NCBI GenBank assembly: GCA_963556145.1
Contig: OY744473.1
Location: 806,001-870,000, forward strand
DNA: 64,000 bases
Source: Hygrocybe punicea
Lineage: Eukaryota; Basidiomycota; Agaricomycetes; Agaricales; Hygrophoraceae
Direction of reading: 5' to 3'
The position numbers and the translations under genes were made by a program. Below, piece by piece: positions 48,328-59,121 of this stretch (position 1 is its first letter; the number at the start of each line of letters is the position of its first letter). Below the pieces are notes generated by a model. The model did no database searches and had not been told where the DNA came from. It was given only the letters and a program-made list of their open reading frames with translations.

Positions 48328-48547
48328 TAGTGTTGCCACGGTCCGGTCTTTTTTGGGACCGTTGCAAGACCATGGCTGGACCGTTGCAAATTAAAATTCA
48401 AATAAATTATCGGAAATCTCAGAAATACTCTCATATATAGTCAACATAGTAGTGGAGTTGGTTCAGAATTTTATCTATTTTATTTTGCCAACGGTCCAGC
48501 CACGGTCTTGCAACGGTCCCAAAAAAGACTGGACTGTGGCAACACTA
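48328..48547. mobile_element. hAT-type palindromic MITE
   Basis: 220 bp, ends TAGTGTTGCCACGGTCC and complement GGACTGTGGCAACACTA, with arms also sharing TTTTTTGGGACCGTTGCAAG. The 8-bp duplication AACCATGG lies at 48320-48327 and 48548-48555. Same terminal motif as the element at 32066-32452 but a different interior. Confidence 0.9.
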
Positions 48548-48624
48548 AACCATGGTTAACCATCCAAAAAAGGCAATTTCTAGTGTCATATATATAATTA
48601 TTTTGTATTTACTGTTTGTCATCG

Positions 48625-49215
48625 CTCACCTGTACAAAGTACTAGTGAGCATTCCTAGAGACTCATTTTTCACCTGTACAAAGTACAAGCGAGCTTTTAT
48701 CTTGGCTCAGATGCTCCCTTGTTCCCTTGTTCCATCCCCATTCACCCATATGAAGTACATGCAACCTCTAGGCAAATCTTCTTTCAGGTGTCCTTCTTGT
48801 TTGCCCGTACAAAGTATCAGTGAGCTCCAGGCCCCTCTTGGCTCAGATGCTCCCTCATTCCATCCTCATTTGCCTGTACAAAGTACACATGGGCTCCAGG
48901 CAAATCTTTGCTTGGGCACGCTTACTACATTCTCGTTCGCCCATACGTACAAAGTACCAGTGAGCAGATGCCTGTCCTCGTTTGCCCATACAATACACAT
49001 GGGCTCTCAGGCAAATCTCTGTTCAGGCATGCTTACTACGTTCTCATTCACCTGTACACAGTACCAGCAAGCTCCAGGACCCCTGGCTCAGACATTCCCT
49101 CATTCCGCACTTGCTTGCCCATACAAGCTATCAGTGAGCTCTAGACTCCCTTTGGCCTGGGCTTGGGTGCTGCCATCAGTCAATCCATTCTCATTCACCT
49201 AAACGAAGTCCCAGC
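48625..49215 (+). repeat. Degenerate minisatellite
   Basis: About ten imperfect units of roughly 50-60 bp, each containing a version of TGTACAAAGTACCAGTGAGCTCCAGG followed by a pyrimidine-rich CTTGGCTCAGATGCTCCCTCATTC stretch. The 216-codon open frame across it (48552-49202) is just translated repeat and is not called as a gene. Confidence 0.7.
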
Positions 49216-50269
49216 GAGCTCAGTGTTCCATCATTTCTCATCATTGGGCTCCATCTTACATCGCCTGATTCTTCCCTCCTTGGCATCCATATCTGTATGT
49301 ACCATGTTTTTGCACCTATTCTATTAACTCAAAAAGTGCTGTCAGATGGAGTCAACCTTCAAAACCTTCCTCCTCAATAACTTTGTGATCACCTCCCCAA
49401 ATGCAGGTCCCTTAGCTGCCTTCCCCAGTCGCCACAACTTTGGCTGCAATGATCCATCGCCAGAATGGACCTATAAGACGAACTGGGCCCACAATGACTT
49501 TATACAGCTCCCATTTGTGCCCCATTGAGTCTGATGGGATCATCCACTAATACAGCATCTAGTTTGTAATTACAAGTCACTACCTATTGAACGCATTGGT
49601 CTCTGTTTCCAATTATCAGTTGCTGTCCAACAAAAATGGCGTTGATATGCACTCAGCCATCCTGAGCTCCGATTTTATATATTTTGCGATTCCTTGCAAT
49701 TTTATGCGACTTACCACTCTTTGACCTTCCAATCACATCGCGACTATTGCGATCTTCTGCGACTTTGGAGATATTTAGTTATTGCACTTTGAAGTATTTC
49801 CTTTGTTCTCTTTGTTCTCTATATTCATTTATTGTTCTCTCTACCTATCCTTTCTTCTATATGCCCTTTATCTCACATATATCCTTTTAGTATCATCCTT
49901 TCATCTCTCTTCCTTTGTCCTGACAGCTTATATACCCGCCTGTATGAGCCACTAGACAGAGAACCCCCAGAGAATCAAGACAGACCATCATTCCCCCTTC
50001 ATCTCAGAGCTTCCCCTTCATCCTAGTTCCATTCTCTTCATATTCCATCACATTCTCTCACTGTCCGACCCTTTGATCTCACTGTGACTTTTGATTTTAT
50101 TGCAACTCTTCAATTTTGATCGCACCACTCCAGTTTTGATCGCAGCACTTCTCTTGAGTTTCTCATCCACTTCTATTCATTCCCCTTCATTTCCTATACT
50201 AGTGTAGGCTTTCTGAAGCTTCCTTGCACCTTTTCACCTTTAGTAGTTGTAGGATTTCCCTTCTTATAG
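49216..50269. other. Pyrimidine-rich intergenic, nothing assignable
   Basis: Contains TTTTATATATTTTGCGATTCC (49671-49691) with several GCGA(C/T) motifs after it, giving a promoter- or LTR-like look, but no repeated partner or boundary. Open frames are short and without features. Confidence 0.4.
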
Positions 50270-51150
50270 CTACATATAGTGTATCATCGGATTCATTGCA
50301 TGGATAGTCCTATTAAAGTCATCAAACATGATATAATAACCAGGCTGTTGAAAGAACATACCTGCAGAAAGTACAAATCTGCTGGTTTCCCCTCTTTTCC
50401 ACATGTCTGATGCAATGTGATGAGTCTTGTTGCCTGCAGGACCATCTGTTTGTGGTGAAGGAGCTGCTGGATTCACTACAGGTGGCCATTGGTTATGATG
50501 GGTGGATTTTGACCCAGAGCTGGACATTGATGCTGCCAACATTGGTGGGGGCATAGTATTTTCCAGATCAAAAAATTGGAGTGAAGGTGGTTGCTGTGAA
50601 GTCGAGGGTTGTGGAGGTGAAAGCAGGGAGAAGATATCATCGTCAGGAGAACTCGACGGTAACTGAAATGTGACATGTCTTGTAGGTATGATTGGACTTT
50701 TGGGAGTGGGTTGCTTGTGAGGGGAAGACGTAATGGGTGTCTTCCTTTGCTGATGATGACCACGAGCAGGGAGATGGCATAAGTAATATGTTGATAGCTG
50801 TTGCTATGTTGTCCGAATCATTAACTTTCGCAGAAAGAACCCTCTGCCAGGAATAATAGAATATTGTAGGCCCTGCTTTTGGCATAGGTGTAAATGGGTT
50901 GAACAACATGACCTGATAGAAAACCTGAGCCAAAGGCATTGACTTCAAGATCTACTTCAACAGCCTTGCCTTTTCCCTTGTCTTGGCAGATCTGTTCGGT
51001 AGTTGCAGTAGATGGTTGAGGTACTAGAAATGTATAGAAGCAGGTTTAAAAATGAAATATATACCTTGAATTTGGAAGGATGTTTGAAGCATGCCATTTG
51101 CAAAGGCAGTTGTCTTGGACTTTTTGGGTGCAAGACGAGGAAACATGTTG
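50270..51150 (-). CDS. Hypothetical spliced gene, low confidence
   Basis: On the minus strand MFPRLAPKKSKTTAFANGM (start near 51147) is followed by a possible donor GTATAT, then frames containing EQICQDKGKGKAVEVDLEVNAF and PFTPMPKAGPTIFYYSW, then a Ser/Pro/His-rich part with SSGSKSTHHNQWPP. Exons can be chained only loosely. The basic start and KGKGKAV segment resemble nuclear or gag-like proteins, but no family is recognised. It may be part of a degraded element. Confidence 0.3.
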
Positions 51151-51860
51151 GTCTAAAGAGTTATGCAGAGTTCAGCTCTAAATAGCTGAATATATATTGA
51201 TTGACGACTAACATCATTTTCAATTTACTGGACCTCTGGACATGGATAGCTCTACTACATTTCCAATGGTGTTGCCTCATGGCAAAGTGGCCATCTCAAC
51301 CAACACATATCGCAAACACGTATCGCAAACACATGTATTGTTGTATGAGTGTATCCTGCCATGAACCATGCCCTTACTGACAAACAATGTGGTGAACAGG
51401 TTGAATATGCAGATAGAAGAAGGTGTTGGGTGAGTTTGATGGCAGATGTATGAAATACACATGAAACACAGATATTGGCAAAAGTACAATAGAAAAATGT
51501 GCATGTCTCAGCAGTGGCGAAGTGGAAAGGTGAAGAGATTTAAAATAAAATAGAAAGGTGGTACTAAATGCAGCAGCACACAGACATATTGCAGCCAATG
51601 TTGCAATGGTGAGTTTGTGATCTATTCCTAGTGTCGAACAGGCAGATCTTGGTGAAAAATACGAATAAGAATGAACAAACCCATTGTGAAGAGACATGGG
51701 CATAAGTCAACGTACCCAGAGCAGGGGAAGCAAAGAGCAGGGAGAATATGATGCCAGCCATAGCGAAATGGCAGATAAGAACTGTAGCATGTGGGTCGGC
51801 ATTGATAGATAACACAGCCAAAGTCTCCCTCGAGAGGAGAGAAGTGACAAGCCAGTGTGC
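51151..51860. other. No assignable gene
   Basis: Two overlapping minus-strand open frames (51821-51564, 51703-51374) are rich in hydrophobic residues, with stretches such as AMAGIIFSLLFASPALG, but are short, overlap in different frames and match no family known to me. Confidence 0.35.
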
Positions 51861-52606
51861 TGTAGAGGGCTCTTGGCCCTCTGAGACTGGAAACTCAATA
51901 TCTCACAAACCCAACGTAACCCGATGCATACCAACTAGCATGGCCACTCATGTACAGGATCAGTCCAACTCCTAAATGCACAGAATCCCAAATATTGCAG
52001 ATGGATCTGATTGGACTGGAATCCCGACATTGGACTTGCCCAATTCATGCATACCATCTCCCTTATGGAGATATATAAAAGTTTTTGACATCTTTTCATG
52101 GCTTTTCACTTCTCCCTCTCATTTTCCTGTCATTGTTGCATCACAACCTTCTCCTCACTCCCCTATTTCTATTCCCCTTTGTTCTCCCTCATCAGCCAAG
52201 GACTCTCATCCAAAACTAGATAGACATTTTTGTAGTATAAAAATGGTGCCCAAGTGCCATGTCAAAATAAGAAACTAGTTCCCCCATTTCCCCTCACTCA
52301 GAATCAGTCTCTCAGCAAAATCCTTCACTCATACAACTTGTTGGTTTTCTCGACACTCTCCCCATCATTCTGCTGTCCATATTCTTATACCGCTTGTCAC
52401 CCAACACCTGACCCACCATACCCAACAATGTCAGCTTTGTTGGCTTAGACTGGTCTCAATAGATAGTAGTAGTTTTACATGGCGGCTTTCCCTTCTCTAT
52501 TCCTTACCACTTTACTGAAGCTAGCTAACTATTCCACTGTCACTTCTATGCTGACACCCCCAGGTTAGGATCATTGTTCCATAGCCACCACGACCTCGCC
52601 ACTACA
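51861..52606 (+). mobile_element. Solo LTR, TGTAGA family, diverged copy
   Basis: 746 bp from TGTAGAGGGCTC to CACTACA. It aligns in order with the LTR at 54758-55694: start, CCTCTGAG, CAACGTAACCCGATG, GGAGATAT, CTATAAAAA, and GACACCCCCAGGTTAGGATC near the end. Flanks GTGC (51857-51860) and GCGC (52607-52610) fit a 4-bp duplication with one change. Shorter and more diverged than the other two copies, so probably older. Confidence 0.75.
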
Positions 52607-52825
52607 GCGCCAAAGGTGGGGAAAGAGTCGGAAGACAATGTCAGTGGCCAGCCACAGCAAAGAGTAGAGAGCATCAACAGTGGCAAAAAATCTCCCTATA
52701 ATTCAATCGAGGGGAGATGAGAGAAAAGACTTAGATGAGATGCATAAATTAACCCAATCATGTGACGATGAGACTCGACTACTGGTAAGGGCAAAGCCTT
52801 TTCAATCTCTTTGACTTTGATCAAC

Positions 52826-53020
52826 TTTGCTGGTGCTGAGCACCAGCAAAATCTTGTCTCACCACTTTCACTACCAACTTTGCCAGTGCTGAGCACTAGC
52901 AAAGTTTTGTCTCTGTCATCTCTGCATCTCCCTTTTTTTGCTATCCTGATCTTGTTGTCTGGCCCACATTTTGCCTCCTTCTCTTCCTGTCTGTTTTGCC
53001 AGTGCTGTGCACCAGCGAAC
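52826..53020. repeat. Three dispersed 25-bp palindromes
   Basis: TTTGCTGGTGCTGAGCACCAGCAAA (52826-52850) is a perfect palindrome around its centre; close variants lie at 52878-52904 and 52994-53019. Spacing is irregular. Role unknown. Confidence 0.7.
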
Positions 53021-53230
53021 CTTTTCCTTGTCATCACCTTTTCATATCCCCCCATGCACTGGTGGTGTCTTGGTGTGTTTTATGTGTTCTCTCAGCAACA
53101 AACTTGGTGATTTCATGTCAACGTTAGGCAAATGCAGGGGTAATCCCAGGATACATTTGTCTGTATCTGTACTTGTACTTCCCACAGATACGGATACAAT
53201 ATCCGCGAATTTTACCCACGGATTCCTGAT

Positions 53231-53349
53231 CAAAATGAGCCTGAGATCACCTGAAACGGTCAAGAATTGACTGAGATAGAGTCCAATCAATGTTTAGTCT
53301 CTATCTCAGTCAATTCTTGACCGTTTCGGATGATCTTAGGCTCATTTTG
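53231..53349. repeat. Inverted repeat, 51-bp arms
   Basis: Arms 53231-53281 and 53299-53349 are reverse complements with few mismatches, starting CAAAATGAGCCT, with a 17-bp loop. Outside, CACAGATACGGATAC-type text occurs on both sides (53203-53220 and 53356-53385), so this is probably the core of a larger MITE whose ends are unclear. Confidence 0.75.
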
Positions 53350-54757
53350 AAGCCCACAGATACGAGAATCTGTATCCGTACTCGTACTCTTAACAGTATG
53401 GTGTAGAGATCCATATCTCTGTGGGCACGTATTCTTCTATTTTCCTTCCCTCTGCATTCCCCTCTCTTCATTATATTCCATTTCCTTCATACACTCCCTT
53501 TTATGGATACTATACAGTACCTATATAGTGGCTTGTGTACATAGTTACAAACAAGAAGAGTTTTGGGTTTCTATCCCATTGACAACAAACTCGTACATTG
53601 AATCCGCGCCTACCCAGGCCACGTTCACCACATCTGGAGCCCACCGCGAGGATCTGTCAGCTCACTTCACTCTCCTTGTATTTCTATACCCTGTTTGCCA
53701 CTTTTGGCATAAAAACCCTCTTTTTCAGCTGCAAAAAAGATTTCCTGTGCCTCGTCGTTGCCTCGTAGCTTCAAAAGCTTCCTGAAGATGTTATCCAGCC
53801 TCCACTTGCTTGTTTATAGGTTTCTTGCGCCTCCCCGATGGCAGCTGTTCCCCCTCACAAGTCCCAGAGCCAGTGACATGTCACATGCCAATGAACCCGA
53901 CTTTCGTTTATTGTCAATTTTCCTCAGCTTCATTCTCTCTTTTTCCTATGTTCTCATGTATTACATCACCATCTACTTCCATTCCTTTGTTGTCCGCCCA
54001 ACTTCCACCTCCGAAGACCCCAAAAACAACAAAAATACGCCAAGTGTAGCACAAGTACCCGAAACGAGTTGGGTTCGAGAACTAGAAGAACTACAGGTTG
54101 GATTAGGTGAAAAAGAGAAGCAAAGGGAAGGTTTTTGTGCCTGTGGACAAAAGTACGTACCGGTTAGTCGTTACAGAGGGTCCCGTGCGGGAAAGCATAT
54201 CCCAACCCGTCGAACCCACCGCCAACCCATTCCAGTGCCGCAAGACAATGCTCGGACACCCCCTCATGCCCCCTCTAAACTCAACGGAACTATGTATGCA
54301 GATTTGATATGCCAGACGCAGCCCACGCGGCCGCTTTCCGTTGTCTCGGATTACCAACAACGCGCAGTGCCCCATCATGGTGACACCCCACCCGGCACAC
54401 CCACATTTGATGTCCAACGCCCCCGTTTCGCATCCCAACAGCCCCCGTTCGCCACCAACGTCCCAGACGAGCCGTTCCCACCCAATTTCGACGAACCAGA
54501 CGTGCCACGTCACTAATCACAAACCCGTGTATCCAGGCCACCAACCGCATCACCACGCATCTACCCCCCGCGAACCACCTCGTACGTGTCTGCACAGGCC
54601 CCAGCACCCCCACACATGACGTCATCGCTGTGGTGGACCCAGTCCGTCAAGTCCCAGGCCCTACAACATCAGAAACGCGACCCCACGTCTCCCGCATCCC
54701 CTGGCTTCATACCACCCCACAGACCGTCCCCTACGCATTCGTACAGCCCTCAAACGT

Positions 54758-55694
54758 TGTAGAGGGTCGACATCCCTCTGAGTCCGTATCATCAATATAT
54801 CACGAATCCGGACCAACCCGATGCCGCCATTCGACTTGCATTCGAACCCGACGTAACCCGACGCAACCCGACGTGACGTGACGTGACGTGACGTGACGTG
54901 ACCGACCTAACCCGACGTATGCCGCTTCGTCACAGCCGCTCTCAGACCAAATCCGGCAGCCTCAAACGCCTTGGAGTTCCAATTCCAGGAGATGGATCTC
55001 TTCGGACTCAATCCCCGACTTCGGATTTACTTTATTTATGCATCCCATCGTCCTTTCGGAGATATGTAGGACTTTCTAGATCTTTTCCTTGCATATTCGT
55101 TTTCCCCTCCATTTCCTGTCTTCGTTGCTTTGCAACCCCCCTTTCCACATCCCCATTCCAACCTTTCTTTGTAGCTTACCATCGGCCGAAGTAGACACGT
55201 CCGAAAGTAGATTACTGTTTCCTGTACTATAAAAACGGTCCCCGACGACCGTACAAAAATAAGATACCATTAGTCCCCGTTTCCCTCATAGTCAGAATTG
55301 TTTTAATCCCTTCAAATGCTTGTCCACGTAGTTCCTTAGCTTTTTATAGTTCACTTCGTCGACTTTATCATTGTTCCCGTATATTTATTCATTGTTTCCA
55401 ACCCGACCCGACCTGACCCGCCGTACCCGACATCGTTGGCATCATCGGGTTCATTCATTTTCAGTCCGTTCACCATCGGGTTCATCGTTATTAGTCCGTT
55501 TTCACTCCGTTCATCGCCGGATTTGTCGTTACTAGTCGAGTTTATGTGGCGGCTTTACTTTTATTTCACTTTCACTTCACTTATTATCCCCGACACCGAA
55601 TTATCCAGTCACTTCTACGCTGACACCCTCTGGTTAGGATCTTTTTATATATTTCTTTATATAGTTCCGAAGCCACCAAGAACCCGCATCCACA
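54758..55694 (+). mobile_element. Solo LTR, TGTAGA family
   Basis: 937 bp from TGTAGAGGGTCGAC to CATCCACA, with a 4-bp duplication ACGT at 54754-54757 and 55695-55698. Near its start is an ACGTG repeat (GACGTGACGTGACGTG, 54874-54899), and it holds CTATAAAAACGG near 55229. Very similar to the copy at 26908-27826. No internal retroelement sequence is present. Confidence 0.9.
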
Positions 55695-56014
55695 ACGTCC
55701 CAAACGATTCGGTCCCACGTGTTTACAGCAATCCAGCCGCGTTCCAGGTCACCCAGCCTCGTGACCCTGCATATTCGACGTCCCCAGCCTATACCACTTC
55801 TGATGGATCACCCGACGTGTCGTACCGTGTACCAGAGCCCTACACCGTCTGTCGCGGGCCCACACAGACCATCCCCACCATTATCGAGTCCCCAAACGCA
55901 TTCCACGTCACCCGGCCTCGCGACCACACATATTTGACATTCCCGGCCCCTCACGTGTCTGTTGGACCACCCACCAGTTTGTACAGGCCCCCATTTGCCT
56001 CAAACGCCCCAGAC

Positions 56015-57294
56015 TAGTGTTGGGGAAGTTCGGTTTGGTCCGGTTTGGGGCCTTTTTGCCCAAACCGGAAACCGAATGGTCCGGTTTTCCACCCAAAGTC
56101 CCCAAACCAGACTGAAACCGATGCAAACCATTTGCATCGGTTCGGTTTCGGTCCAAACGCGGTCTGAACCGCGGACCGCTAGTGCTCAGTGCCCCTGCAC
56201 CATTCTGACCTCGCAACAGTGCTGCGCACGTCAATTGACGTGGCCAGCCTGTTTGCGAGGTGAGATTGGGGTGCTGGGGTGCTGGGACACCCTGCGCCAG
56301 CATTGAGCCGCATGCAGGCTTCTCCATGGGTGTCCTGACGCGTCACACGCGTTGTACATGCGATGTGGGTTGACCGCGTTGGCCGTTTTCGGTGGACGCG
56401 TGATGGTGGTGGTGGTGGTGGTGGTGGTGGTGGTGCCCCGCGCGTCATACGTGTTGTTCACGCGACAACAGCTGGGCCGCTTTGGTTGTTTTCGGCGGAC
56501 GCGTGGTGGTGGTGGCATAGGAGCCTCTTCGCGAGGGTGTCCGGACGTGTCATATGCGTTGTACACGACGACGGCCGGGTTGACCCCGCGTTGGCCTTCC
56601 TCGGTGGTGTTAGTGTTGCGTGGTGGTGGTGGTATGGTGCCGCGTTCTATAATGGACAAATAAATCAGTGAAAAAATGAATAAAGGTACATACCATGAAG
56701 GAGTGGGGTGGATGCACCACCCCTGCTGCTCTTCCACCTTGTTGACTCCACCCCATTCATGTACGTTTGGCATGCGTTTTGAATGCATTTGGCGTGGCGC
56801 TGGGGGTGGGCCGTGGGCGTTGCTGTTGGCGCATCCGGCGTGGTGTTGACGGTGGTTGTAACCGTCGCTGTTGTCATTGCCATTGTCGTGGTGGTGGTGG
56901 CCGTGGTGGTGCATCAACCTGTAATTTGTAAATGCGTTAGTTAAGTTCGAATAAATAAAATTAAAAAACATACGCGGGCGGCAGGGAGTACCCTGCCGCC
57001 TGTTTTGTCAACCTCGGGTGCTCCATCGTCTTTGTTTGGCGTATATCGGGGGTGTTGTTGGTGGGGTTGGTGACTTTGGGTGACTTTCGAAGTCAGCCAT
57101 GTAGCTGACTTTGGACTGTCGGTTTGCGGTTCAAACTGAGTTTGAAACCGTTTCGGCCCGCGGCCAAATCTCCAAACCGGAGACTGAACGGTTCGGTCTC
57201 AGCCGAAATTTCCCAAACCAAAACCGAAATCGGCAGTTTCGGTTCGGTCTAAACCGGGTTTGGGTCGGTCTGAGACCGAACTTCCCCAACACTA
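56015..57294. mobile_element. hAT-type non-autonomous element, 1.28 kb
   Basis: Ends TAGTGTTGGGGAAGTTCGGT and complement ACCGAACTTCCCCAACACTA, with the 8-bp duplication CCCCAGAC at 56007-56014 and 57295-57302. Subterminal GGTTTGG/CCAAACC and GGTCCGG motifs are repeated at both ends. Inside is a minus-strand 246-codon frame (56971-56231), His/Pro/Thr-rich, with internally repeated SGHPxEEA-type units and a (GTG)n tract at 56404-56434. No transposase motif. Confidence 0.85.
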
Positions 57295-57698
57295 CCCCAG
57301 ACGAGCAGGTCCCCCGCGTTTATAGCAATCCGGCTGCCTCCCACGTCACCCAGCCTCGCGACCCCACATGTTGGACATCTCCGGCATCTACCACCTCCCT
57401 AGGATCACCCACACCCACGTACCGCGCACCAGGGACCCACATCGCAAGTCCCGAGCCAATACAGGCCACATCCGCCGTGTTTGAGCCCCCACGGATTTGC
57501 CATGTCATCCCGCCTCAGGCCCCCGGCCGCGCACGCCTTCGTTAGACACCCTGGCACCTCGTACAGCATCCCAGCACCCTCCCTTGCCACTCGCGAGTCC
57601 GTGCAAGCTGTCCCCAATGCCATGCCACACCAACCCACCTCATACCCCCGCCTACTCGACATCTCCGGCCGCTCACACCTTCACTGGACCACCCGCCT

Positions 57699-57978
57699 GT
57701 TGAATTTACAACCTACATATCGGCTTATCCTATCCCAATATGGACAATTACATAATATTTCATTCATTACATTTTTCGTACGATTCCTTACTCCTCAGTT
57801 GTTCCATCATTAACAACTGAGAAGTAAGTGCACACTATTCATTGCTACACACATTCATTAACACATTATCCAGTATCCATTCACTTAGGTAGAGAATAAC
57901 AATCAGTTGTTCCATCATTAACAACTGAGAATATCCATTCACTTAGAAATATCCCCGATTGGTTCTATAAACTCAACA
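57699..57978 (+). repeat. Copia-2 5' LTR
   Basis: 280 bp, TGTTGA to TCAACA. It contains two copies of a hairpin CAGTTGTTCCATCATTAACAACTG (about 57795-57820 and 57903-57928), analogous to the two hairpins in the Copia-1 LTR. The inner end is fixed by the primer-binding site at 57979; the outer end rests on the TG and the inverted TGTTGA/TCAACA pair. Confidence 0.8.
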
Positions 57979-57992
57979 GGTTATGAGCCCTG
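57979..57992 (+). promoter_or_regulatory. Copia-2 primer-binding site (half-tRNA iMet type)
   Basis: GGTTATGAGCCCTG directly abuts the LTR end, identical to the Copia-1 site. It is complementary to the anticodon arm of initiator-Met tRNA, not to the CCA end. Confidence 0.75.
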
Positions 57993-58003
57993 AAACCCGA
58001 ACA

Positions 58004-59121
58004 ATGTCGAGCTCTGCAATCAAGATTGTAAACCTCCCAAAGCTGAAAGATGACGGCTTGAATTGGATTACATACAAAGAGAGGATAACCAACACTCTCA
58101 CCCATAAAGGATTCAGACGACACTTAAATGGGACAGCGCGAAAACCAATCGAGATCGAACGCAGATCCGGAAAGTACTACGTGCCCGGCAGCACAACCGA
58201 ACTCAAAGATGATGAGATCGACGAATACGAGAAGAAATCGGACGAGTACGCCCAAAAGGAGGCATCAGTTCGAGAAGTCATCTATGAAACAATCAGTAAA
58301 TCAATGTTTCTACAGATCAAAAACGAACCATCTGCCTCGCTCGTTTGGGACAAACTAACCTCCATATTCGAAGGAAAGGGCGACATGGTCCAAATGGACA
58401 TGCTGAATAAGCTGCAAAACAAAATCTGCCCCAAAGACGGAGACGTCCAACGACACCTCTCAGACATGCTCGAGAGCAAAGAGGAACTAGCCAGCATGGG
58501 AATGTCGTTAACCGACAACCAATTCTCGGCCATGATACGCAATTCCCTACCCCCGAGCTATAGACCGCTACTCACGGCTATGAGCACCGCCGCTAGACTA
58601 GCCGGAAAACCGTTCGAAAGCGCGATCCTCATTCAGGAAGTCAACGAAGAAGCCGACCGACAGAAGGTCGCTCAGAACACGGATCAAGCCATCAAAAACG
58701 CCGCAATGGTCGCCATCCACGGAACCAGAAGAAAAAGCGCAAATCCAAAGGGGAAACCACCCGGAAAAATCTGCTCTAACTGCAAACACAAGGGACACCT
58801 AGAAAAAGACTGTTACCAACCAGGAGGGGCAAAGGAAGGACAGGCACCATGGCAAAAGAAAAAGGACCCCAAAGCGGCGAACGTAGTCAAAGATGATGAC
58901 GATATTGAGGACGTAGCTCTCATTCTCTCCACAGACTTTGATGATGAAACAGAAAACATCGCATTTACCGTTACCTCAGACTTTCAGAGAGAGGCCGAGA
59001 TCGAAGCTTTATCAGCCTCCTCAGAAGAAATATGTGCCATCATAGATAGCGGTGCATCACGACATTTCTGCCCCGATCGCAACAGATTCACCAACTTCGT
59101 CCAAATGGAAAATCAACCCGT
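58004..59121 (+). CDS. Copia-2 gag and start of protease
   Basis: Start taken at MSSSAIKIVNLPKL (58004); an upstream in-frame ATG at 57983 lies within the primer-binding site. The UBN2-like gag body is followed by a zinc knuckle CSNCKHKGHLEKDC (CX2CX4HX4C) and the protease active site IIDSGASRHF near 59039-59068. The frame is cut at NQPV by the small LTR element and resumes at 61121 as RAADGRI. Without the insertion gag and pol would form one continuous frame. Confidence 0.9.

Larger units (their letters stand above)
53758..57698 (+). pseudogene. Decayed Pro-rich protein gene with membrane span
   Basis: The first frame (53758-54516; likely start MSHANEPDF, 53878) encodes a hydrophobic span LLSIFLSFILSFSYVLMYYI, a short coiled-coil-like WVRELEELQVGLGEKEKQRE, then a Pro/Thr/His-rich region. 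Later segments in shifted frames repeat phrases such as NPAASHVTQPRDPTC, TSPASTTSLGSPT and NPAAFQVTQPRDPAY. Removing the solo LTR (54758-55694) and the hAT element (56015-57294), each with one target copy, rejoins the frame through PSNVPNDS and NAPDEQVPRV. It still has frameshifts near 54500-54640 and after 57545. Copia-2 is inserted at its end. No family recognised. Confidence 0.5.

Noticed and set aside
48552..49202. 216-codon open frame with an N-terminal hydrophobic segment
   Set aside because: It is translated minisatellite sequence; the same phrases recur because the DNA unit repeats.
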